This document shows, one piece after another, positions 26,148 through 34,640 of a DNA stretch of 64,000 nt. Made by a program: the position numbers and the translations under genes. Location of the stretch: positions 62,001-126,000 of the forward strand of contig CBFHON010000001.1 in NCBI GenBank assembly GCA_965657505.1, read 5' to 3'. Source of the DNA: TMED109 sp002171375 (GTDB taxonomy: Bacteria; Pseudomonadota; Alphaproteobacteria; TMED109). Below the pieces are notes generated by a model. That model was not told the DNA's origin and did not search any database. It saw only the letters and a list, made by a program, of their open reading frames with translations. The first letter of the stretch is position 1. Each line of letters opens with the position of its first letter.

Positions 26148-27305
26148 TTAAATACCATAAGCTTCTGATCTATCTCGCATATAGCCATAATCACTATATT
26201 TTTGATATCTCATTGATTGTTCTAAAAATTCACTCCAACTTTTATAAATTCTGGCATGTAATTCTCCAAGAGAAGCAGTTTCTTCAACCACTTCTTTAGA
26301 TATGGCAAACATTTTATTGATTACATCCTTTGGAAAAGGTCTGACGTCAACATTATGTTTTTTTAGTAATATATCAAGAGATAATCCACTACTTGCAAAG
26401 AATTCTGCTGGTGACTCTAATGCTCCCGCAAGACATGCATGCTTAACTATAGCTTTTAAATCAACAGGTAATGCATCATAACTTTCTTTATTCATTATTA
26501 ATTCATTAGCAGTTCCACCTTCATGAAAACCTGGTCCATAGTAATATTTGGCAACTTTATAAAAACCTAAGGCTAAATCATTCCAAGGGCCTACCCATTC
26601 TGCAGCATCTATTACTCCAGATTGAAGAGCCGGCATAATTTCTCCTGCTGGCATATTTACTGCAGTACCTCCCATTCTATTAACTACTTCAGCACCTAAT
26701 CCAGGCATACGCATTTTTATGCCTTGGAAATCTTCAAGAGAATTTATTTCTTTTTGAAACCAACCGCCCATTTGGACTCCAGTATTACCACATAAAAAAC
26801 TTTTTACTCCAAATTCCGCATATAATTCATCCCATAATTGTTGACCACCTCCATAAATTATCCATGCTGCTTTTTCAGAGGCTGTCATACCACCAGGTAC
26901 AGTACAAAAAAATGGTATTGCTTTATGTTTTGATATCCAATAATAAGGAGCGGCATGGCCACATTCCGCTGTTCCTTCTCTAACTGCATCAAATACTTCA
27001 AATGCGGGAACAAGTTCACCAGCGGCAAAATTCTTTATTTCTAATCTGCCATCTGATGCTTCAGTAATTCTTTGTGCTAATTTTTGAGAATGTGTTCCAC
27101 CTCCAGGAAAGTCCCGTGGCCAACATGTAATCATTTTCCATTGAATTATATTTTTAGATATAGCGGCAGATTGTCCTGGATTTTCTGGGGTGCCACCACT
27201 TACATTATCTTTACATGCAGTAAGCACTCCGGCTGCTGTTATAGCTGAAGCACCAATAAGAATATCTCTTCTTTTAAATATTGGTTTATTTGTATTTTTT
27301 TTCAT
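26148..27305 (-). CDS. TRAP transporter solute-binding protein (DctP/TakP type), copy 2
   Basis: 385 residues from the second of two adjacent ATGs (27305). GGGAGG lies 6 bases before it and 3 before the first. It has a twin-arginine signal (FKRRDILIG) and a lipobox LTAC. The mature part parallels copy 1 throughout: WKMITCWPRDFPGGG, GELVPAFEVFDAVREG, IKMRMPGLGAEVVNRMG, MPALQSGVIDAAEWVGPWND. The two clearly arose by duplication and then diverged. The gene lies 17 bases downstream of bpt. Ligand probably a 2-oxo or other carboxylic acid (inference). Confidence 0.88.
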   Translation of the reverse strand: MKKNTNKPIFKRRDILIGASAITAAGVLTACKDNVSGGTPENPGQSAAISKNIIQWKMITCWPRDFPGGGTHSQKLAQRITEASDGRLEIKNFAAGELVPAFEVFDAVREGTAECGHAAPYYWISKHKAIPFFCTVPGGMTASEKAAWIIYGGGQQLWDELYAEFGVKSFLCGNTGVQMGGWFQKEINSLEDFQGIKMRMPGLGAEVVNRMGGTAVNMPAGEIMPALQSGVIDAAEWVGPWNDLALGFYKVAKYYYGPGFHEGGTANELIMNKESYDALPVDLKAIVKHACLAGALESPAEFFASSGLSLDILLKKHNVDVRPFPKDVINKMFAISKEVVEETASLGELHARIYKSWSEFLEQSMRYQKYSDYGYMRDRSEAYGI

Positions 27306-27322
27306 CATAATCCTCCCTTTAA

Positions 27323-28045
27323 TTAATTTATAAAGTCTTCCCATTTATTATTTGTTAATTTTTCTAACCCCTTAAATTTACTTTTATAAGACATTTTAGA
27401 AGATTCTTTTATCCAATATCCAAGATATACATACTTAAGATTCAATTTTATAGTTTCTTCAATATGCCAGTCTATTATCCAGGAACCTAAACTATGTTTA
27501 GATCTGTCAGGAGTAAAGAATTTATAAATTCCACTTAAACCATCTTCAACTTTATCTGTAAGACTTGCTGCTACTAATACACCATTTTTATCTCTAAATT
27601 CATAAACGCATGTTTCAACAGGTGTATCTTCTACCATTGCTCTATATTCATTAAAGTTCATTTCAGCCATATCACTATCAAGATGTCTATATTTTTGATA
27701 TTCATAAAATAATTCGTATTGCTCTCTTGTTGCAATAGGAGGTCTTTCAAAGCACTCTAGATCAGCTGTAGCTTTCTTCGATCGTTTCATTGATCTATTA
27801 GGAGTATACTTTGATACATTAATTCTAACAGGTATGCATGCATTACAATCATTGCAAGCTGGTCTATATGCTGTTCTATGCGAACGTCTAAACCCTGCGT
27901 TAGTAAGTGTAAAATTTAATTTATTAGAATTGCTACCAGATATTTCTGTAATTATTTTTTTTTCATTTTTATTTGGAAGATATGGACAAATCTGAGGAGA
28001 AGTTCCATAGAATATTTGCAAAGGTTTGTTTAAATTAATAGTCAT
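27323..28045 (-). CDS. bpt: Aspartate/glutamate leucyltransferase (Bpt)
   Basis: 240 residues, usual length. The N-terminal cysteine-rich region CPYLPNKNE and FRRSHRTAYRPACNDCNACIPVRI, and the GNAT-like C-terminal part with SGIYKFFTPD, SLGSWIIDWHIEE and YVYLGYWI, identify Bpt/ATE-family aminoacyl-tRNA protein transferases. Bpt attaches Leu to proteins with N-terminal Asp or Glu, marking them for ClpS/ClpAP. The downstream TRAP receptors begin 17 bases after its stop. Confidence 0.93.
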   Translation of the reverse strand: MTINLNKPLQIFYGTSPQICPYLPNKNEKKIITEISGSNSNKLNFTLTNAGFRRSHRTAYRPACNDCNACIPVRINVSKYTPNRSMKRSKKATADLECFERPPIATREQYELFYEYQKYRHLDSDMAEMNFNEYRAMVEDTPVETCVYEFRDKNGVLVAASLTDKVEDGLSGIYKFFTPDRSKHSLGSWIIDWHIEETIKLNLKYVYLGYWIKESSKMSYKSKFKGLEKLTNNKWEDFIN

Positions 28046-28072
28046 GGGTTTATTTTACTATAATTTTCAAAA

Positions 28073-29905
28073 TTAATATAGATTATAATACCATGGAGCA
28101 AATAAACTAAATGCTATCCAACATATAATAGTTAAAGGAATTCCACCTTTAACAAAATGCTTAAATTTATAATCTCCTGCAGCCATTACTAATAAATTAG
28201 TTTGATAACCATAAGGTGTTGCAAAGGAGCAATTAGCTGCCAATATTACAGTTATTACAAATGGAATTATATCTACGTTTAAGCTTGATGCCAGCGAAAT
28301 ACCTAATGGCATAAAAAGTGCCGCGCTTGCATTATTCGTTAAAAAATTTGTCATTAAAGAAACTGTCAAAAACAGGACTGAAAGAATTATCGCAGGGCTG
28401 GAATCTGGAAAATTATTTAGCATACTAAATGCCCCATATTCTGCAAGGCCTGTGGCTTGAATCGCATGACTTAAAGCAAGCATAGAAACTATCGTTAAAA
28501 AAACATGCCTATTAAGAGAATTAATTGCTCTTTCTGCACTTAGTACTCTTGAAGTTAGCATTGCTGCCGCACCTATCATTGCTGCTGCGACACTCGGAAT
28601 AATTCCAGTAGCAATGGTTATTACAGTAAATAAAAATATTGCCAGAGATCTTCTAGCAAACTTTTTCCTTGGTAAGAGAGATGAAGTATGATCAAGTAGT
28701 AGAACTTCTGGATAATCTTTTAAGTTAGCTATAGATGTTTTTGAGCCTTGAATTAGTAAAACATCACCAGCCTCTAAAACTATATCTGTTATTTGCTCTC
28801 TATATATTCTTGAACTTCTTTTAATTCCTAAAACTATACAATTTGTTAGTTTTCTAAATCTGGACTCCTCTAAGTCTCTTCCTGCCATTCTAGAATCAGG
28901 AGATACTAGTACTTCAGATAAAATTTGTTCTCCAGAATTTATATTTTCTTCATGTTTCCCAAAATTAAAAGGATCCGTATCCGAGAGAGTAGGATGAAGT
29001 TGTTCTCCATACTTAATTAAGGCAGATTCAATAACTTTTCTATCAGCTGATACTACAATTATATCATCCTTTTGAATTTTTGTAGATTGATATGCTGATA
29101 TTGAGTGTTCTCCTCTTTGTATTAATAATATTTGCATTTCAGGAAGTGCATCAAATTTACCACTTATTGACTGTTGACCTATTAAGTCACTTTCAGAATC
29201 AATTTCAATTTGCGCAATAAATTTATTTTGATCGCTTGATAATGAAGTAGAGGTTTTATTTCTTTTAGGCATAAGTTTAGGAAGAACAAATATTACAAAA
29301 ATTATACCAGGTATAGCTATAGCTAACCCGGGAATAGTAACACTAAAGAAGTTTATTCCTTCTACCCCTAGTTCCTTTGCTACTTCTGCACCTATAATAT
29401 TTGTACTTGAACCAACTAAGGTTGTCATTCCACCTAATATTCCAGCGTAACTAAGAGGAATTAAAGCTTTACTAATAGATAAATTCATTTTTTCTGCAAT
29501 TATAGATACTAAAGGTATAAATATTATAATAATTGGGGTGTTATTCATGACGCTTGAGAATAAAGCTACAATTAATAATAATAAAATTAACATTGTGCTT
29601 TTGCTAGTTTGAAGATCACGGTTTAAATGCATTATATTATCTACAAATGTATTAAGTATTCCGGTCGAGTAAACTCCTTGAGCTACTACTAATAACGCCA
29701 TAACTGTTAGTAAGCCATGATTAGAGAATCCTGCAATAAAATCATCAAAATTTATTCCTTCTACAGGATAAATCTCAAAAATTAGAAAAAGTAATCCTAA
29801 AACAGAAATTGAAACAGCATCAATTGGAAATTTTCTAGTCGAATAACCAATAATAGCAAATATCATTAAAGATAAAGTTAATAGCATTTCAAAAGTAAAA
29901 GCCAT
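28073..29905 (-). CDS. SLC13-family (DASS) permease with two RCK_C domains
   Basis: 610 residues. Membrane segments flank a cytoplasmic insert (about residues 215-400) made of two TrkA-C/RCK_C domains, visible as IVVSADRKVIESALIKYGEQLHP and RIYREQITDIVLEAGDVLLIQGS. The permease halves carry VMNNTPIIIIFIPL and TNNASAALFMPLGISLA, the paired SNT-like motifs of the SLC13/ArsB superfamily. Family members take up sulfate, dicarboxylates or other anions with Na+. AAGGA precedes the start. Placed between a CoA-transferase and bpt. Confidence 0.88.
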   Translation of the reverse strand: MAFTFEMLLTLSLMIFAIIGYSTRKFPIDAVSISVLGLLFLIFEIYPVEGINFDDFIAGFSNHGLLTVMALLVVAQGVYSTGILNTFVDNIMHLNRDLQTSKSTMLILLLLIVALFSSVMNNTPIIIIFIPLVSIIAEKMNLSISKALIPLSYAGILGGMTTLVGSSTNIIGAEVAKELGVEGINFFSVTIPGLAIAIPGIIFVIFVLPKLMPKRNKTSTSLSSDQNKFIAQIEIDSESDLIGQQSISGKFDALPEMQILLIQRGEHSISAYQSTKIQKDDIIVVSADRKVIESALIKYGEQLHPTLSDTDPFNFGKHEENINSGEQILSEVLVSPDSRMAGRDLEESRFRKLTNCIVLGIKRSSRIYREQITDIVLEAGDVLLIQGSKTSIANLKDYPEVLLLDHTSSLLPRKKFARRSLAIFLFTVITIATGIIPSVAAAMIGAAAMLTSRVLSAERAINSLNRHVFLTIVSMLALSHAIQATGLAEYGAFSMLNNFPDSSPAIILSVLFLTVSLMTNFLTNNASAALFMPLGISLASSLNVDIIPFVITVILAANCSFATPYGYQTNLLVMAAGDYKFKHFVKGGIPLTIICWIAFSLFAPWYYNLY

Positions 29906-29906
29906 G

Positions 29907-31070
29907 TTATTCCTTTATTTTAAATTCTTTTAAAAGTTTTGATCTATGTTCATCTAGTGCAGGAACTTTTTGTCTAGATTTGGGATCATTATGTAAACTC
30001 ATTTTAATAGGATTTCCTGCAACATAGAAATTATTAAAATTTTCATCTTCAATATTAACAACCATATTTCTGGCTTTAATTTGTTCAGAATTTACTGCTT
30101 GTTCTATATTATTTAAAGGTCCAATAGGTATATTTTCTTTTTCTAATACTTTTATCCAGAAGACTGAAGGTTTAGTAACAAAAAGATTTTCTAGTTCTTG
30201 CTTTAAACTAATAACATTCTCAACGCGCTTTGGGTTTGTTTTAAATCTTTCGTCTTCTATTAATTCATCTTTATTAATAGCTCTACACATTCTTTCAAAC
30301 ATAGCATTATTTCCACAAGCCATTACTATATACCCATCTTTACACCTATAGCACTCAAAAGGAGCTATTGCAGGGTGCCTAGATCCTCCAGGTGGAGGGC
30401 TTTCACCTGTAGCAAAGTAACGTGCAATTGCATTTTCTAGAATAGCTATTTGGCAATCTAACATGGATACGTCTATTGCCTGTCCATTTCCATGTTTATT
30501 TTTGTCTATTAATGATGCTAATATTCCTATCGTTGTAAATAATCCTGCTGTTATATCCCCTATAGATGTCCCAACTCTTACAGGTTCTTGCCCTTCATGA
30601 CCTGTAACACTCATTAGCCCTCCCATACCTTGAACTATCATGTCATACGCTGGTTTAGTGGCCCAAGGACCTGTTTGCCCAAATCCACTACAGGAAGCAT
30701 ATATTAAATTTGGATATTTTTTTGAAAGAGATTTATATCCATAGCCTAACTTCTCCATAGTACCTGGCTTATAATTTTCCAATAAAATATCAGCATTTTT
30801 AATAAGCTCTTCGAATATTAATTTATCTTTTTCAGACTTTAAGTCTAATTTAATACTTTCTTTTTCTCTATTTAAAGATGCAAAATATGCAGATTGATTA
30901 TTTACAAAAGGACTAAATTCTCTTGAATCATCTCCAAGGGGAGGTTCTACTTTTATAATTCTTGCTCCTAAATCTGAAAGTATCATAGACGCATAAGGTC
31001 CAGCTAATACTCTTGTAAGGTCTATTACAATAAGTCCTTTTAAAGGGCCGTTTTTATTTTTTGCATCCAT
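29907..31070 (-). CDS. Family III CoA-transferase (CaiB/BaiF)
   Basis: 387 residues. Opens VIDLTRVLAGPYASMILSDLGARIIKVEP; then LLENYKPGTMEKLGYGY and SGFGQTGPWATKPAYDMIVQGMGGLM. The catalytic aspartate is probably in TSIGDITAGLFTTIGILAS. This version, with GYGYKSLS and PAYDMIVQ, resembles succinyl-CoA- or formyl-CoA-type transferases. It lies directly upstream of the SLC13 permease with a 1-base gap. A transporter plus CoA-transferase pair for a dicarboxylic acid is a reasonable inference. Confidence 0.9.
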   Translation of the reverse strand: MDAKNKNGPLKGLIVIDLTRVLAGPYASMILSDLGARIIKVEPPLGDDSREFSPFVNNQSAYFASLNREKESIKLDLKSEKDKLIFEELIKNADILLENYKPGTMEKLGYGYKSLSKKYPNLIYASCSGFGQTGPWATKPAYDMIVQGMGGLMSVTGHEGQEPVRVGTSIGDITAGLFTTIGILASLIDKNKHGNGQAIDVSMLDCQIAILENAIARYFATGESPPPGGSRHPAIAPFECYRCKDGYIVMACGNNAMFERMCRAINKDELIEDERFKTNPKRVENVISLKQELENLFVTKPSVFWIKVLEKENIPIGPLNNIEQAVNSEQIKARNMVVNIEDENFNNFYVAGNPIKMSLHNDPKSRQKVPALDEHRSKLLKEFKIKE

Positions 31071-31171
31071 TTATTAATTACCTAATTTAAAATTATTACT
31101 ATAGTATTCAAATATAGTTTTATACCAAATAGTACTTTTTAATTATAGGTAATTATATTATATTTAAAGCT

Positions 31172-31459
31172 ATGAGGTATTTTATTTTATTTTTATTTTT
31201 TATAAGTAGTAACGCATTTTCTGATAATTTAGATACGAGTTTATCTCTACCATGCTTAGGTTGTCATGGTAAAAGTACAAATTTAACAATACCCAGTTTA
31301 TATGGTTTAGATGAAGACTATATTTATAATTCACTGATGGATTATAAATTAGACAATAGAAAAAACTATTTAATGCAATTAATATCTAAAGGATACAGTG
31401 AGCAACAAATAAGAATATTATCTTATTATTTTTCTAAAGGATATAATAATAATGAATAG
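31172..31459 (+). CDS. fccA: Flavocytochrome c sulfide dehydrogenase, cytochrome subunit (FccA-like)
   Basis: 95 residues with a signal peptide (about 1-17, ending SNAFS). One haem c site, CLGCH (about residues 28-32), is followed by KSTNLTIPSLYGL and a methionine in NYLMQLISKGYSEQQIRILSYYFS, the probable sixth haem ligand. This is a single-haem FccA of minimal length. The stop overlaps the fccB start by 8 bases, supporting a complex. It would carry electrons from the flavoprotein to the respiratory chain in the periplasm. Confidence 0.87.
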   Translation: MRYFILFLFFISSNAFSDNLDTSLSLPCLGCHGKSTNLTIPSLYGLDEDYIYNSLMDYKLDNRKNYLMQLISKGYSEQQIRILSYYFSKGYNNNE

Positions 31460-32726
31460 ACGTAATTTATTAAAAAGAATGAGAAATTATAGTTTATTTT
31501 CATCTTTATTACCTTTTATGGATATTGCTGCGTCTAATGCTAAAAACGCTGGAAAGGTGGTTATTCTTGGAGCAGGCTGGGGAGGATTAAGCGCTGCAAA
31601 AACTATAAAAAAAATTAGTCCGAAAGTCGAAGTTATTATTATAGATTCAAATAAAGAATTTGTATCTTGTCCAATGTCTAATTGGGTAATAGGTCAGCTA
31701 AAAAATATAGATGATATTACTTTTAATTTTGATAGTTTAAAAAATAATTATGGCATAAAATTTATTCATGAAACTGCGATAAATATTGATCCAGAAAAAA
31801 ATATAATAATTACAGACAAACAAAATATAACTTATGATAAACTAATTCTTTCTCCTGGAGTTCAGTTAGATTATTCATCAATTGAAAATTGGAATGAAAA
31901 TTATATAGAAGATTTTCCTGCAGCTTGGAAAGCTGGAAAAGAAACTATATTACTTGCTAACAAAATAAAAAATCTTAAAAATGGAGGTGTAGTCGCGATC
32001 TCTATTCCTCTAGGCCCATATAGATGTCCTCCTGGTCCTTATGAAAGAGCTTCATTAATTGCTTCCTATTTGAAGAAGAATAAAAAGAATACAAAACTGA
32101 TTATTTTAGATTCTAATCAAAAAATTGTTTCAAAAGGTGGATTATTTATGGAAGCTTGGGAAGATCTATATCCTGATATTATAGAATATAGGTCCAACTC
32201 GGGTGTAGTAGGAGTAGATAAGTCTTCTTCAACATTTATGACAGATTTTGAGGATATTAGGTGCGATGTAGCTAATCTCATTCCATCTCAGAAAGCCCCT
32301 AATTTTTTAAAAGAAGCAGGACTTATAAATAAAGGATCTAATTGGGCTGCAGTTAACTCTTATGATTTTAGTTCAACCATAGCAGATAATATATTTATTA
32401 TAGGTGATGCTACTTCCCAATCTAATGTTGGAAGAGTGCCAAAATCTGGATATATTGCAAATTCAATGGGTAAAGTATGTGGCTTAGCTGTAGTTGCAGA
32501 ATTATTTGGTTTAGAGAAAGTATCTCCTTCCTTAATTAATACATGTTATAGCTTAGTTTCTAATGAAGAAGGTATATCAGTCAGTGCTGTATATAATTAT
32601 AATGAAGAAGATAAAAAAATTAAAAGTATACCTGGTGCTTCTGGTTTATCTCCAGCTAGATCTTCAATTATAAAAGAAAATGCTTGGGATTGGGCTACAA
32701 ATATCTGGGAAGATATGCTTAGTTAA
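31452..32726 (+). CDS. fccB: Flavocytochrome c sulfide dehydrogenase, flavoprotein subunit (FccB)
   Basis: 424 residues with an N-terminal twin-arginine-like signal (MNRRNLLKR), then VVILGAGWGGLSAAKTI for FAD. The redox cysteines expected in FccB/SQR appear in FVSCPMSNWVIG and PYRCPPGPYERASLIASYL. IADNIFIIGDATSQ is the second FAD contact, and the C-terminus has the FccB flavocytochrome domain. It oxidises sulfide, or related sulfur compounds, to sulfur in the periplasm, passing electrons to FccA. No sox genes are in the window. Confidence 0.92.
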   Translation: MNRRNLLKRMRNYSLFSSLLPFMDIAASNAKNAGKVVILGAGWGGLSAAKTIKKISPKVEVIIIDSNKEFVSCPMSNWVIGQLKNIDDITFNFDSLKNNYGIKFIHETAINIDPEKNIIITDKQNITYDKLILSPGVQLDYSSIENWNENYIEDFPAAWKAGKETILLANKIKNLKNGGVVAISIPLGPYRCPPGPYERASLIASYLKKNKKNTKLIILDSNQKIVSKGGLFMEAWEDLYPDIIEYRSNSGVVGVDKSSSTFMTDFEDIRCDVANLIPSQKAPNFLKEAGLINKGSNWAAVNSYDFSSTIADNIFIIGDATSQSNVGRVPKSGYIANSMGKVCGLAVVAELFGLEKVSPSLINTCYSLVSNEEGISVSAVYNYNEEDKKIKSIPGASGLSPARSSIIKENAWDWATNIWEDMLS

Positions 32727-33115
32727 TTTTGTATTTTTATAGGTTTTCCTTTAGAATCTATACTTACATAGACAAACTTTCCTTCTGTAACCATTATGGC
32801 TTGATCTGTTCCAAGTCTATTATTTTTTCTCGTTACCATTGTTGTAATATCAATTGTTATGGAAGTAGTTCCTGTCTTATTAACTTCTGTATAAAAACTT
32901 ACAATATCTCCTACCATAATTGGTTTATGAAACCTCATTTTATCAACAGCTACTGTAGTAACTCTTTTTTTTGTTATTTGACGAGCAAGTACACTTCCGG
33001 CCAAGTCCATTTGGCTTAAAACCCAACCACCAAATATATCTCCAGATGGGTTTGTATCTGCTGGCATAGCCACTGCTTGAATAGAAGGAATTTTATTTTT
33101 TAAATTATTTTTCAT
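32723..33115 (-). CDS. Acyl-CoA thioesterase (YciA-like hotdog)
   Basis: 130 residues, a single hotdog domain. Signature: AMPADTNPSGDIFGGWVLSQMDLAG (start about residue 17) contains the catalytic aspartate; VAVDKMRFHKPIMVGDIVSFYTEV follows. YciA/Acot-type enzymes hydrolyse a broad range of acyl-CoAs. Convergent with fccB, overlapping by 4 bases. Divergent from urtA across 215 bases of regulatory DNA. Confidence 0.9.
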   Translation of the reverse strand: MKNNLKNKIPSIQAVAMPADTNPSGDIFGGWVLSQMDLAGSVLARQITKKRVTTVAVDKMRFHKPIMVGDIVSFYTEVNKTGTTSITIDITTMVTRKNNRLGTDQAIMVTEGKFVYVSIDSKGKPIKIQN

Positions 33116-33171
33116 AATTTAAATTAATTGATACTGAATAAAATGTAAATTTATTATATTTTATTAAAAAA

Positions 33172-33218
33172 TGATTATTTTTTAATCACAAAATAATTTT
33201 AGAGATTAATTATTAATC
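33172..33218. promoter_or_regulatory. Two tandem GATTA-N5-TAATC palindromes upstream of urtA
   Basis: TGATTA-N5-TAATCA (33172-33188) and GATTA-N5-TAATC (33204-33218) share the same half-sites and spacing. Their centres are 31 bases apart, about three helical turns, and about 115 and 84 bases before the inferred start at 33295. That is the usual distance for enhancer sites of sigma-54 activators such as NtrC or NtrX. Confidence 0.55.
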
Positions 33219-33268
33219 ATATATAATAAATCGTTATTTATATATAAGCTTATGTATAAAAAAAAATG

Positions 33269-33284
33269 TGGCACAAAACATGCT
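33269..33284 (+). promoter_or_regulatory. Sigma-54 promoter of the urt-ure region
   Basis: TGGCACAAAACATGCT matches the sigma-54 consensus TGGCAC-N5-TTGCW with one mismatch. The GG and GC dinucleotides are 10 bases apart, as required. It would start transcription near 33295, about 36 bases before the urtA ATG. Confidence 0.72.
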
Positions 33285-33330
33285 TATAAGAAAGGTATAC
33301 TATTTATTAACAAATAATTAAGGAGTCCTA

Positions 33331-34608
33331 ATGAAAAATTTAAAAATAATTAGTTTTGCAATAATAATGTATACGTTTTCTATATTGAACGCATCAGCTA
33401 ATACAATTAAAATAGGTGTACTTCACTCTCTATCTGGAACGATGGCTATTAGTGAAACTACTCTAAAAGATACCGTTTTAATGATGGTAGAAGAACAAAA
33501 CAAAAAAGGAGGTTTACTTGGAAAAAAATTAGAAGCTGTTGTAGTAGATCCAGCATCTGATTGGCCTCTATTTGCTGAAAAAACAAGAGAATTAATGGAG
33601 GTGCATAATGTTGATGTTATATTTGGTTGTTGGACATCAGTATCTAGGAAATCAGTTCTTCCTGTTATAGAAGAGTTAAATGGATTATTATTTTATCCTG
33701 TTCAGTATGAAGGTGAAGAGTCTTCAAAAAATGTCTTTTATACGGGTGCTGCGCCAAACCAGCAAGCCATTCCAGCAGTAAATTATTTTATGGATGAGTT
33801 AGGTGTTGAAAGATGGGTTTTAGCAGGTACAGATTATGTTTATCCAAGAACAACTAATAAAATATTAAAAGAATATTTAATTAGTAAAGGAGTATCAGAA
33901 GAAGATATAATGGTAAATTATACACCTTTTGGTCATTCAGATTGGCAAACAATTGTTGCAGATATTAAAGCTTTCGGCTCAGCAGGAAAAAAAACAGGGG
34001 TAATTTCCACTATTAATGGAGATGCAAATGTTCCTTTTTATAAAGAGTTAGGAAATGTAGGTATTGATGCTACAGATATACCAGTTGTTGCTTTTTCTGT
34101 AGGTGAAGAGGAATTAGCGGGTTTAGATACTGGACCTTTAGTGGGACATTTAGCTGCCTGGAATTATTTTATGAGTGCAGATTCAGAATATAATGAATCA
34201 TTTATATCTGCGTGGCATGAATTTACTGGAGACAGTAAAAGGGTAACAAATGATCCTATGGAAGCAACAGTAATAGGTTTTAATATGTGGGCAAAGGCAG
34301 TTGAAATTGCTGGTACTACTAGTGTTGATGAAGTAAGACCCTCTATTTACGGATTAACCGTTCCTAATTTAACAGGTGGAACAGCTGTGATGAATACTAA
34401 TCATCATCTTACAAAACCAGTACTCATTGGCGAGATACTTGATGATGGACAATTTGAGATAGTTTATGAAACACCAGCTGGAGTAATAGGTGATGCGTGG
34501 ACTGATTTTCTTCCAGAATCATCAAATTTAGTTGCTGATTGGACTTCACCTATTTCTTGTGGAAATTACAATATTAAAACTGGTAAGTGCTCAGGTCAGA
34601 ATTATTAA
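33331..34608 (+). CDS. urtA: Urea ABC transporter substrate-binding protein UrtA
   Basis: 425 residues. A signal peptide (about 1-23, ending ASA) precedes IKIGVLHSLSGTMAISE. DWPLFAEKTRELMEVHNVDVIFGCWTSVSRKSVLPVIEE, LLFYPVQYEGEESS, TGAAPNQQAIPAV and VGEEELAG are the UrtA-type (FmdD) features rather than branched-chain amino acid receptors. It binds urea in the periplasm for UrtBCDE. AAGGAG lies 5 bases before the ATG. It is the first gene of the urea region and directly downstream of the sigma-54 promoter. Confidence 0.96.
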   Translation: MKNLKIISFAIIMYTFSILNASANTIKIGVLHSLSGTMAISETTLKDTVLMMVEEQNKKGGLLGKKLEAVVVDPASDWPLFAEKTRELMEVHNVDVIFGCWTSVSRKSVLPVIEELNGLLFYPVQYEGEESSKNVFYTGAAPNQQAIPAVNYFMDELGVERWVLAGTDYVYPRTTNKILKEYLISKGVSEEDIMVNYTPFGHSDWQTIVADIKAFGSAGKKTGVISTINGDANVPFYKELGNVGIDATDIPVVAFSVGEEELAGLDTGPLVGHLAAWNYFMSADSEYNESFISAWHEFTGDSKRVTNDPMEATVIGFNMWAKAVEIAGTTSVDEVRPSIYGLTVPNLTGGTAVMNTNHHLTKPVLIGEILDDGQFEIVYETPAGVIGDAWTDFLPESSNLVADWTSPISCGNYNIKTGKCSGQNY

Positions 34609-34640
34609 ATTTGTAATTATTGAATTATTCTGAAAATAAA

